Source of the DNA: a bacterium
GTDB lineage: Bacteria; Muiribacteriota; Ozemobacteria; Ozemobacterales; Ozemobacteraceae
Assembly (NCBI GenBank): GCA_016192885.1
Contig: JACPTH010000068.1
Coordinates: forward strand, 1-7,598
Length of the DNA stretch: 7,598 nt
Direction of reading: 5' to 3'
Position 1 is the stretch's first letter. Each line of letters starts with the position of its first letter. Below the pieces are notes generated by a model. It was not told where the DNA came from. It saw only the letters and a list, made by a program, of their open reading frames with translations, and made no database searches. This document shows, piece after piece, positions 1-6,369 of this stretch. Made by a program: the position numbers and the translations under genes.

Positions 1-1
1 C

Positions 2-1147
2 GTTGAAATGAAAGATTACGTAAGAAGCATTCTGGACAGCGTGGACTCGGGCCTTGCCACTCTCGATGTGCGAGGAAGGCTAGTTACCGCGAATGCCGCC
101 TTCCCCCGTATACTGGATCTTCCGAAATCTCCTAGTACCTCCTCGATCCGCGAGGTACTAATTCCCATTCCGGACGATTCCTTCATCGAATCATTCGAGG
201 GAATGGTATTAAAGTCCTCAGCCGATTTCCAAGCCGACCCGAATATTCTCGCGAAAAACCGTAAGGTGAGAACCCTTCATCGTTATGAGCTTCCGCTTCA
301 CTCACTTGGGAATGAGCACCGCATTCTTCAACTAAGAGTACATCCCTTGATTTCCGGAGATTCCCTGCTTGGAACAGTTTTGGTGATTGATGACCTAACC
401 TCATTAAAACAGATTGAGCGGAGAATGTTCGAGACTGAAAAATGGGTCTCCCTTGGGCGTTTGGCGGCCTCGGTTGCTCATGAAATCAGAAATCCTTTGG
501 TAGCTATCAGAAGTTTGGTTGAAATGATTGGCGAAGAAGTAACGGGAGAATTGGTTAACCACGTAAAAGTTGTGCTAGGGGAAGTTCACAGACTGAATAG
601 CGTTGTGGAGCAATTATTGCAAGTTTCAAAACCCGAAAAAACAGAGTTTAGAGAAGCTTCAATCGAGGAAATTTTGGATGAGCTTCTTCTTTTAATTCGC
701 CATGAAGCGGTTAGACAAAAAGTTACAATTAAAAAAGTCGGGCCCGGGCTTAAAATTATTGCCAAAATAGACCCGGAGAAGATTAAACAGGCTTTTTTAA
801 ACATAATTCTTAACGGAATTCAAGCCATGCCGAACGGGGGAACAATTACCATTCTTCTCAGGGAATCTCAGTTTCCCCTAGAAGGAAACGGCGGAATCGT
901 TCAAAACTCGCGTAATGGTACCAAGAAATGGGTTGTCGTGGAATTTATTGACGAGGGCGATGGAATTGCTCCTGAAAACCTTTCTCGAATTTTTGACCCG
1001 TTTTTTACTACCAAGCCTCGCGGGACCGGCCTCGGATTGGCCATTTCAAAGAAAATTGTGGATATACACAACGGCCTAATCACTATAGATTCTCAAAAAG
1101 GCATTGGAACTTGCGTTCGAATTTCCCTGCCATGTGATTTACATTAA
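2..1147 (+). CDS. PAS-domain sensor histidine kinase (NtrB/AtoS/ZraS-like), 5'-partial
   Basis: ATP-dependent autokinase that should pass phosphate to the response regulator downstream. Residues are numbered from the ATG at 8. A PAS-like fold spans about 5-135 (start SILDSVDSGLATLD, end GTVLVIDDLT). The HisKA dimerisation helix has the H-box SVAHEIRNPL with His158 as the phospho-acceptor. The HATPase part follows: N-box near 262-278 with Asn269, G1 box DEGDGI at 315-320, F-box DPFFTTK at 330-336, G2 box GTGLGLAIS at 339-347. No transmembrane segment is visible in this part. The frame is open to the left edge with no stop (V-E before the ATG), and a kinase of this type normally has a coiled coil or sensor region before the PAS, so the true start is probably outside the window. 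The match to NtrB-type kinases is strong, but the signal sensed is unknown. Confidence 0.93.
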   Translation, partial: VEMKDYVRSILDSVDSGLATLDVRGRLVTANAAFPRILDLPKSPSTSSIREVLIPIPDDSFIESFEGMVLKSSADFQADPNILAKNRKVRTLHRYELPLHSLGNEHRILQLRVHPLISGDSLLGTVLVIDDLTSLKQIERRMFETEKWVSLGRLAASVAHEIRNPLVAIRSLVEMIGEEVTGELVNHVKVVLGEVHRLNSVVEQLLQVSKPEKTEFREASIEEILDELLLLIRHEAVRQKVTIKKVGPGLKIIAKIDPEKIKQAFLNIILNGIQAMPNGGTITILLRESQFPLEGNGGIVQNSRNGTKKWVVVEFIDEGDGIAPENLSRIFDPFFTTKPRGTGLGLAISKKIVDIHNGLITIDSQKGIGTCVRISLPCDLH

Positions 1148-1261
1148 GTTACCATTTTTTCCGAAGTCAAAAGATTTCATCGTTTGTAAAAAAAAATGAT
1201 TTTTGATAAGCTGAACACCATAATATATGAGCAACTTGAAGATTTTTTTGAAAAAGCAGGA

Positions 1262-1279
1262 GCGGGGTTGCAAACCCGC
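1262..1279. repeat. 18-bp palindrome GCGGGGTTGCAAACCCGC
   Basis: The half sites GCGGGgTT and AAACCCGC pair across a GC centre with a single G-A mismatch. The GC-rich stem is conspicuous in an AT-rich spacer. There is no T-tract directly after it, so it does not look like an ordinary intrinsic terminator. It is better read as one hairpin of the surrounding REP-like array. Confidence 0.65.
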
Positions 1280-1420
1280 CTCTATCAATGCGGCCTTTCG
1301 GTCGATTTTTCAAAGCTTCAATTCGAAAAAGAAATTGTAGTTCCTAGAGGTAATTGTAAAATTATTTTGAAAAAAGCGTTGATAATCAGGGTAGGCTTTA
1401 TGCCTGCGAAGCCAGGATTT

Positions 1421-1438
1421 CGCAAACTAAAGTTTGCG
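1421..1438. repeat. 8-bp-stem hairpin CGCAAACTAAAGTTTGCG
   Basis: CGCAAACT pairs perfectly with AGTTTGCG around a two-base AA loop (or 7 bp with a TAAA tetraloop). It is followed by GGCTACCAATGCCGGC, which can form a second CGGC/GCCG stem. The paired small hairpins resemble the REP doublets mobilised by RAYT (TnpA-REP) transposases. No such transposase lies in the window. Confidence 0.65.
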
Positions 1439-1486
1439 GCTACCAATGCCGGCTTTCGAATAATTTTGCAAGTTGCTCCCTAGTTT

Positions 1487-2980
1487 ATGAAAAGCGTTTC
1501 GATAGAAAAAGTTGAATCTCCCCAAAACACCCCGTCCATCCTATTGGTGGATGACGAGGAGAGCGTTTTATACGCGTTAGAAGCCGTTTTGAAACGCGAG
1601 GGTTACCTTATCTCTCAAGCCCGTTCCACCGAGGAAGCTCTCAAAGCCCTCTCGAATGCTTCTTTCGACCTTATAATTTCGGATGTCAACATGCCGGGTT
1701 CCTCGGGTTTAGAGTTGCTCGATAAGGTAAAAGAAAAAGATCCGGATATTTTGGTGGTAATCATTACCGCTTTTGGTTCCGAACCCCTTGCGGTGAATGC
1801 CATGAAGCGGGGAGCCTACGATTACCTTTCCAAACCCTTCGCAAATGATGATCTAAAAATCACCGTTCGCCGCGCGCTGGAAAAACGTAGCCTTCGAAAT
1901 GAAAACACTCTTTTAAGACTGCGTTTGAACGAACGCGAGGGTTTGAACTCAATCATTGGTTCAAATGAAAGTATGCAAGCCGTTTATGACCTTGTGGAAA
2001 AAGTCGCCCCAAACGACGTAACCGTTCTAATTACCGGGGAATCCGGAACGGGCAAGGAACTTGTGGCAAATGCCATTCACACGCTTAGCCAAAGGAAAAA
2101 TGGTTCGTTCATTCGAGTTAATTGCGCAGCCCTCCCTGAGACCCTTATTGAAAGCGAACTTTTTGGATATGAAAGAGGCGCTTTCAGCGGGGCGGTAACT
2201 CGAAGAATAGGAAAGTTCGAACTTGCCAATCACGGCACGATTTTTTTGGATGAGATCGGTGACATGTCCTTAATGACCCAAACAAAGATCCTGCGAATCC
2301 TTCAAGAACGTGAATTCGAAAGGCTGGGGGGAACGGAGGTAATTCGGGTCGATACGAGAGTTTTAGCGGCCACGAACAGGAATCTCCAAAAAGCGATACA
2401 AGACGGAAAGTTTCGAGAAGACTTGTTTTATAGACTAAACGTCGTATCCATTCATCTTCCCCCTCTTCGGGAAAGACTTTCCGATGTTCCCCAGCTTGTT
2501 TCACACTTTGCAGGTCGCTTTCGAAAGAAATTCAAGAAACCGGATCAAGAGTTTTCTGAAGCCTTCCAATCGCGCCTAATGCAATACTCCTGGCCTGGGA
2601 ACGTGCGCGAACTACAAAACTTGGTTGAACGAGTAATCATTTTGGAGGATGAAAGTTTGTTCCAGGTAGGATCAAGTCAATTCCCCAGAAAGGGGACCCT
2701 TGAAAACCAAAGTTTTGTCACAAATAGCCTAATAAACATGCCTTACAAGGAAGCAAAAGAATTGGTTTTACGAGGTTTTGATCGCCGGTTTTTCGAACAT
2801 TTATTGGAAAGAACTTCCGGAAATATTTCGCAAGCCGCGAAAATTGCCGGAATGCATAGAAAAAACTTGTACATGAAGCTCAAGGAATTGAACCTCCTCC
2901 GGAAATTAAGCAAAGGGCTTGAATCCGCCCAGGGAAATGAAGAGCAAAACGAAACCGGGAATGGTAATTCGCATGCATGA
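1487..2980 (+). CDS. Sigma-54-dependent response regulator, NtrC family
   Basis: A 497-residue enhancer-binding protein that, when phosphorylated, should hydrolyse ATP to remodel sigma-54 RNA polymerase. The receiver domain (about 17-135) has acidic pocket Asp22/Asp23, phospho-acceptor Asp66 (ISDVNMP), Thr94 and Lys116. The AAA+ domain (about 155-390) has Walker A GESGTGKE at 184-191, the sigma-54 loop GAFSGA at 231-236, Walker B TIFLDE with Asp255/Glu256, sensor I Asn297, the Arg310/Arg316 region, and PGNVREL around 370-376. The Fis-type helix-turn-helix is at about 444-470 (GNISQAAKIAGMHRKNLYMKL). Length is normal for the family. The loop reads GAFSGA rather than GAFTGA, a conservative Ser for Thr. 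The start is the first ATG in frame. It has no clear Shine-Dalgarno, and the sequence just before it is the end of the hairpin-rich repeat, so its translation signal may have been altered. It is the likely partner of the upstream kinase. Target genes are not evident. Confidence 0.95.
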   Translation: MKSVSIEKVESPQNTPSILLVDDEESVLYALEAVLKREGYLISQARSTEEALKALSNASFDLIISDVNMPGSSGLELLDKVKEKDPDILVVIITAFGSEPLAVNAMKRGAYDYLSKPFANDDLKITVRRALEKRSLRNENTLLRLRLNEREGLNSIIGSNESMQAVYDLVEKVAPNDVTVLITGESGTGKELVANAIHTLSQRKNGSFIRVNCAALPETLIESELFGYERGAFSGAVTRRIGKFELANHGTIFLDEIGDMSLMTQTKILRILQEREFERLGGTEVIRVDTRVLAATNRNLQKAIQDGKFREDLFYRLNVVSIHLPPLRERLSDVPQLVSHFAGRFRKKFKKPDQEFSEAFQSRLMQYSWPGNVRELQNLVERVIILEDESLFQVGSSQFPRKGTLENQSFVTNSLINMPYKEAKELVLRGFDRRFFEHLLERTSGNISQAAKIAGMHRKNLYMKLKELNLLRKLSKGLESAQGNEEQNETGNGNSHA

Positions 2981-3006
2981 ATGGTAAATTGAACTGAATA
3001 CTATCG

Positions 3007-3013
3007 AAAGGGG
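3007..3013 (+). promoter_or_regulatory. Ribosome binding site AAAGGGG for the STAS-TPR gene
   Basis: AAAGGGG lies 8 bases before the ATG at 3022 and supports that start. The preceding regulator ends at 2980, so the two genes are 41 bases apart and probably co-transcribed. Confidence 0.6.
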
Positions 3014-3021
3014 TTTGCCAA

Positions 3022-3963
3022 ATGGATAATGAATCACGGGAAATGAATCTCCGTTACACTTTTAATACTATTGATGACGTAGTGGTTATTTCATTAACTG
3101 GTGATCTTGACATGTACACAGTTCCGCGGGCGAAAGAAATGCTTCAAATTGTTATTAGCCAAGGGAAGTTTAAAGTACTTGTCAATTTGAATAAAAACCT
3201 CACCGAGCGGGGAGGGGTATTAAAATTAAGCTCCCCCGGGGCTTACACCCAACGAGTTTTTGATCTAATCCATTTGGATTATTTTATTGAGATTTTCCAA
3301 GACGACGTTTCGTCTCTTGAGAGCTTTAAATCGGCCCTTTCCAAGTCCGTTCAGCAATGGTATAAAGTTACCCGCATGAATCCGGATTATGCCGATGCCC
3401 ATCATAAACTTGCAATCGCACTTAGGGAGCAAGGAAACCTCCAAGAAGCCCTAGAGGAAGAGAAAAAAGCTCTTGCCATCAATCCTGAATACGTTGAAGG
3501 TCACAAGGGGTTGGGCGACATTTATAGAATGCAAGGTAAGTTCGAAGACGCCGTTAACTCCTACCAAAAAGCTCTTACGATTAACCCCAAATACGCCGAT
3601 GCGCTTTCCCGTCTGGGCGAAGTTTACAACGACCAAACCTTGCTTGAGCAAGCTATTTCCTTGTTTCAGCAAGCGCTTGAAATCACTCCTAACTACGCCG
3701 ACATCCATAACAACCTAGGAAACGCCTTTCATCTATGCGGAAAGGTAGAGGAGGCAAAAAAGGAGTATGAAATAGCTCTTCGCATTAATCCGCATTATGT
3801 TAAAGCGCGATTGAACCTCGCCAATCTCTTAAAAAAACTTGGGGATACAGAAGGATGGGAGCGAGAAATGAAAGCCGCCCAAACCTCCGCACTTGATGAG
3901 CGCCAACGCGAATCGATCGCAAAGACGCTTTTAGATTCCGGAGCAAATTCATTAATACCGTAG
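3022..3963 (+). CDS. STAS-like domain fused to TPR repeats, with an internally shortened STAS
   Basis: A 313-residue protein that looks cytoplasmic, with no signal or membrane segment. Residues about 12-100 match the STAS/anti-sigma-antagonist fold: VVVISLTGDLDMYTVPRAKEML is strand 2 and helix 1, FKVLVNLNK is strand 3, and GGVLKLSSP...RVFDLIHLDYFIEIF is strand 4 to strand 5. The usual segment between strand 3 and the GGxLxL strand, containing D-S-S-G and helix 2, is missing. Lys58 is followed at once by NLTERGG. Residues about 105-285 form five to six TPR units: repeated signatures such as ADAHHKLAIALREQGNLQEAL and EGHKGLGDIYRMQGKFEDAV, each ending in a NP-x-Y or TP-x-Y turn. TPRs bind partner proteins, and STAS domains act in partner-switching or regulatory binding. 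Without the Ser it probably cannot be switched by phosphorylation in the classic way. It sits just after the response regulator and its stop overlaps the mqnA-like region. The partner is unknown. Confidence 0.85.
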   Translation: MDNESREMNLRYTFNTIDDVVVISLTGDLDMYTVPRAKEMLQIVISQGKFKVLVNLNKNLTERGGVLKLSSPGAYTQRVFDLIHLDYFIEIFQDDVSSLESFKSALSKSVQQWYKVTRMNPDYADAHHKLAIALREQGNLQEALEEEKKALAINPEYVEGHKGLGDIYRMQGKFEDAVNSYQKALTINPKYADALSRLGEVYNDQTLLEQAISLFQQALEITPNYADIHNNLGNAFHLCGKVEEAKKEYEIALRINPHYVKARLNLANLLKKLGDTEGWEREMKAAQTSALDERQRESIAKTLLDSGANSLIP

Positions 3964-4048
3964 GAGCAATTTCCTATTTGAACACTATGCCTTTTTTCGC
4001 AGGCTGGGAAAAGAGGGAAAATTACCCGCTTTCCTACGGAACTCAATG
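3951..4048 (+). pseudogene. mqnA: N-terminal fragment of MqnA, out of frame with the rest
   Basis: Reading codons from 3951 gives I-N-T-V-G-A-I-S-Y-L-N-T-M-P-F-F-A-G, then WEKRENYPLSYGT up to 4043. This matches the family's opening strand and SYLNxxP motif. After that the frame gives non-homologous residues (CSKMVYAW...), while MqnA homology resumes at MLENG in the frame starting at 4046. No ATG, GTG or TTG precedes the first strand in this frame, which opens only at 3900. The only candidates are an ATT at 3951, with CGGAG about 8 bases upstream, or a TTG at 3978 behind AGGAG, which would drop the first strand. The fragment overlaps the last codons of the STAS-TPR gene. A real frameshift deletion is my preferred reading; an assembly indel is the alternative. 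Confidence 0.6.
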
Positions 4049-4762
4049 CTCGAAAATGGTTTATGCGTGGCGGGCCCCGTCTCATCGGCTTTTGCCTTGT
4101 CCGCGCCTTGTCCCTTGGCGCTTTTGCCTTATGTGGTGTCAAGCAAAGGAAGGATCGACTCGGTAAAATTAGTAAGACGTCAAAATGTTAGGGAAGCAAA
4201 AACCCTTTGCTATCAACTTTCTCCTCATTCGGAGACCGGAAACCTTTTTGCTCAAATCGTCCTTTGGGAGAAACAAAAATCCCAAGCCATTGTTTGGGTG
4301 AATGAAAAAAAATCGGCGAACGACGGGTGGGTTGAAATTGGAGACCCGGCTCTAATTAACCCCGTTCCTAACGGTTTCGAAGAACTTGATCTGGGCGAGG
4401 CGTGGTTAAAGGAAACCGGAACCGAACCAGTCTTTGCGGTTTGGGCCGTAAGATGCGATCTTGTTCCTGATTCCGAAAAAAAAGAGATAAAAAATGCCAT
4501 AGACCGATCTCTTCGAGAATACCATGATGATTCCGATCGGTATGATTTGACCGCTGCAAAAAAACTTGGGCTGCCTTTGGACTCGGTAAAGAATTACCTA
4601 AAAAAAATTTCGCAGAACCTTTGCCATTCCCATCTGGTTTCTCTTAAAACCATGGCAACCATTGGATCAACCTATAAGCTTCTTCCGCAATCTTCCTTGA
4701 AGCGTGTTGAATCATGGATGGAAGACAAGTTTCTATTTGATAGTTGGAGATCTTTTGAATGA
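4046..4762 (+). CDS. mqnA: Chorismate dehydratase MqnA (futalosine menaquinone pathway), N-terminus lost to a frameshift
   Basis: MqnA removes water from chorismate to give 3-[(1-carboxyvinyl)oxy]benzoate, the first step of the futalosine route to menaquinone. This 238-residue frame carries the bulk of the periplasmic-binding-protein-like fold: MLENG followed by PVSS at 11-14, SSKGRIDSVKL at 32-42, LSPHSETGN at 58-66, IGDPALI at 98-104, and the family hallmark DLGEAWLKETGTEPVFAVWAVR at 115-136, then a helical C-terminus. About 45 N-terminal residues, including the SYLN strand that helps form the ligand site, are encoded just upstream in another frame. Together they would total about 285 residues, the usual family size. 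The ATG at 4046 has at best a weak GGA upstream, so this is probably not a true start. Its TGA overlaps the ATG of the next gene. Family assignment is from recognised motifs and seems solid. Activity is doubtful unless the frameshift is a sequencing error. Confidence 0.75.
   Translation: MLENGLCVAGPVSSAFALSAPCPLALLPYVVSSKGRIDSVKLVRRQNVREAKTLCYQLSPHSETGNLFAQIVLWEKQKSQAIVWVNEKKSANDGWVEIGDPALINPVPNGFEELDLGEAWLKETGTEPVFAVWAVRCDLVPDSEKKEIKNAIDRSLREYHDDSDRYDLTAAKKLGLPLDSVKNYLKKISQNLCHSHLVSLKTMATIGSTYKLLPQSSLKRVESWMEDKFLFDSWRSFE
4746..4749 (+). promoter_or_regulatory. Ribosome binding site GGAG deciding the spoIID-like start
   Basis: GGAG ends 9 bases before the ATG at 4759. That ATG overlaps the TGA of the mqnA frame as ATGA, a typical coupling arrangement. 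This favours the 4759 start over a second in-frame ATG at 4819, which would begin right at the hydrophobic signal segment. Confidence 0.55.
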
Positions 4763-6369
4763 TTTTGACATTTTCAAACTTTTGCGTTTCTGGTCGAATT
4801 TCAGGGCGATTTTTGGGAATGCTTTCGGTTTTGTTGGCGTTTTCACTTTCAACTACAGCTGGCGCCCAAGAGCGTTTAATTAACATAAAAGTCGCTCAGT
4901 ATGAAAACTATCTGGATTTTAGCTGCCCCCATGGCGCCGCCTGGAATATAGGCCAAAATTCGGGAAGCATTTTGGGAAACGACAAATGTTCCTTATCCGG
5001 CGTTATCGAGAAAAAAGCCGTGAAACGCTACCACGTAATTGTGGCGTCAGTTTCAATGCGAGAACCCATAGTAATTTTTAAAATCGTTCGCGAATGGGAA
5101 ACCCTTAAACATCCGGTAAACACGCTGATAATCGGGAAACCGCTTTTCGGGCTTGATGATCGAACCCTTTTAAACGACGGAAGAGAGGCATTAATCGAGG
5201 TAGGAGTTTTCCCCGATTTTCAATCCGCCCAAGCCCTTGTCGATAAGCTTGCCTCCGAAGGGAAATCTAGCTGGATTTTTGTGGAAGTCGTTAGCCTTTC
5301 AAAAGGGAAAATTACCTTGAAAGTTAATTCCCAAGAAGTAGGGTTTGGCGAGAACCTGTTGCTGGCTCCCAAAGAGAACGTTATGCTAAGAAAGGTGGAA
5401 CATGGGATGGGCTACCCATGGCATGGGTTCGCCGATAGAAATTATCGGGGAACAATGGTTTTCCAGTGGGGCGCGCAAGACGCGATTGATTGCATTTTGA
5501 AAACCCAGCTTGAAAGAGTTCTTGCCGGAGTTGTTCCGTCCGAGATTTCATCTAAAGCCGAAATCGGAGCCCTTCAAGCTCAAGCTACCGCAGCGCGTGG
5601 TGAGATTCTAGGGAAATTGGGAATTAGACATGTGAACGAAGGTTTCGATACTTGCTCCGAACAACACTGCCAGGTTTTTGCCGGTGAAACCTCTGAAACA
5701 GCAGTTATCGCCGCCAAAATTTCTCCGACACGGGGTCTTGTTTTGACGAAACCCGCAGGCGGGATTGTTGACGCCGTTTATTCATCAAATTGCGGAGGCC
5801 ACGGTGAAGCCAATCACCTGGTCTGGACGACTCCACCCGACCCGATATTAAACGGCGTATGGGATTCCGAGAATGCCCCCAATCTCGATCTTTCCGAGGA
5901 AGAGCAAGCGGGGGTTTTTATCGACAATCCTCCAAATTGTTACTGCAAAGATCCATTGGTGGAGGGAGGAGATAAATTCCGTTGGCGAAAGAATATTTCC
6001 CCCGCAGAATGGAACCTTATTGAAACCAAGTTGGGAGTTGGTAAAATAAAGAAAATTACCGACATCGCGCGCGGCTTTTCCGGCCGAATATACAGGCTTA
6101 CCTTCGTTGGAAATCAGGGTTCAAAAACCTTAATGAAAGAGCTGAATATTCGAAAATTGTTCGGAGGCCTTCGTAGCTCTTGCTTCGTATCGACATGGAA
6201 TCATGATTCCGAAGGATTTATTTCGGGTGGGAGCCTTTCAGGCGCCGGGTTCGGCCACGGAGTTGGAATGTGTCAAACAGGGGCACAGAGCCTTGCAAAG
6301 AAAGGTTGGACATTCGAGCGAATTCTTTCCCACTATTTTCCAGGGGGTATTCTTAAAAAGTGGTATTAA
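4759..6369 (+). CDS. Secreted SpoIID/LytB-domain peptidoglycan enzyme with SPOR-like region
   Basis: A 536-residue exported protein, probably a peptidoglycan lytic transglycosylase acting in the periplasm or cell envelope. A signal peptide lies in residues 1-37: an n-region with Arg13 and Arg17, then the hydrophobic stretch LGMLSVLLAFSLSTTAGA, with likely cleavage near AGA-QE. Residues about 143-188 (ALIEVGVFPDFQSAQALVDKLASEG...) resemble a SPOR-type fold, which is tentative. The SpoIID/LytB domain runs from about 228 to 535. VVPSEIS carries Glu262, equivalent to the catalytic Glu of B. subtilis SpoIID. It continues with ALQAQATAARGEIL, CSEQHCQVFAGETSETA, VDAVYSSNCGGHGE and the C-terminal GAGFGHGVGMCQTGAQSLAKKGWTFERILSHYFPGG. 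Cys299, His303, Cys304, Cys345 and His348 are candidate metal ligands, since a zinc site is reported for C. difficile SpoIID. The gene appears complete. Nothing here indicates sporulation. Its start overlaps the stop of mqnA. Confidence 0.9.
   Translation: MILTFSNFCVSGRISGRFLGMLSVLLAFSLSTTAGAQERLINIKVAQYENYLDFSCPHGAAWNIGQNSGSILGNDKCSLSGVIEKKAVKRYHVIVASVSMREPIVIFKIVREWETLKHPVNTLIIGKPLFGLDDRTLLNDGREALIEVGVFPDFQSAQALVDKLASEGKSSWIFVEVVSLSKGKITLKVNSQEVGFGENLLLAPKENVMLRKVEHGMGYPWHGFADRNYRGTMVFQWGAQDAIDCILKTQLERVLAGVVPSEISSKAEIGALQAQATAARGEILGKLGIRHVNEGFDTCSEQHCQVFAGETSETAVIAAKISPTRGLVLTKPAGGIVDAVYSSNCGGHGEANHLVWTTPPDPILNGVWDSENAPNLDLSEEEQAGVFIDNPPNCYCKDPLVEGGDKFRWRKNISPAEWNLIETKLGVGKIKKITDIARGFSGRIYRLTFVGNQGSKTLMKELNIRKLFGGLRSSCFVSTWNHDSEGFISGGSLSGAGFGHGVGMCQTGAQSLAKKGWTFERILSHYFPGGILKKWY

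Larger units (their letters stand above)
1148..1486. repeat. Hairpin-rich REP/MITE-like repeat region between kinase and regulator
   Basis: This 339-bp gap between kinase and regulator is full of inverted repeats. Seen directly: a near-perfect 18-bp palindrome at 1262-1279 (GCGGGGTTGCAAACCCGC, one mismatch); a 6-bp stem at 1391-1407 with one wobble; CCTG/CAGG at 1404-1417; an 8-bp stem with a 2-base loop at 1421-1438 (CGCAAACTAAAGTTTGCG); and CGGC/GCCG at 1437-1451. An end-like motif occurs three times: GAGCAACTTG at 1229-1238, a diverged copy at 1344-1366, and the inverted copy CAAGTTGCTC at 1469-1478, exact to the first. This is the architecture of dispersed REP-type or small MITE elements. 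From memory, hairpins with a CTAAAG centre followed by GGCTACC recur as dispersed repeats in uncultured bacterial genomes. Kinase and regulator genes are usually adjacent, so the spacer is probably an insertion. I found no convincing target duplication. Confidence 0.7.

Noticed and set aside
1196..1483. 95-codon frame as a real protein gene
   Set aside because: Its sequence is the hairpin repeat region, its start has no convincing ribosome site, and no domain is recognisable. It is kept as a finding about coupling, not as a gene.
1148..1486. CRISPR array
   Set aside because: The repeats are inverted, of unequal spacing and diverged. There are no regular direct repeats with uniform spacers, and no cas gene nearby.
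1148..1486. Sigma-54 promoter before the response regulator
   Set aside because: I found no GG-N10-GC type -24/-12 element with a convincing TGGCA...TTGC match in this spacer.
3451..3718. Overlapping frames on both strands within the TPR region
   Set aside because: They arise from the periodic codon pattern of the TPR repeats. The + strand 313-codon frame has clear domain homology and accounts for the region.
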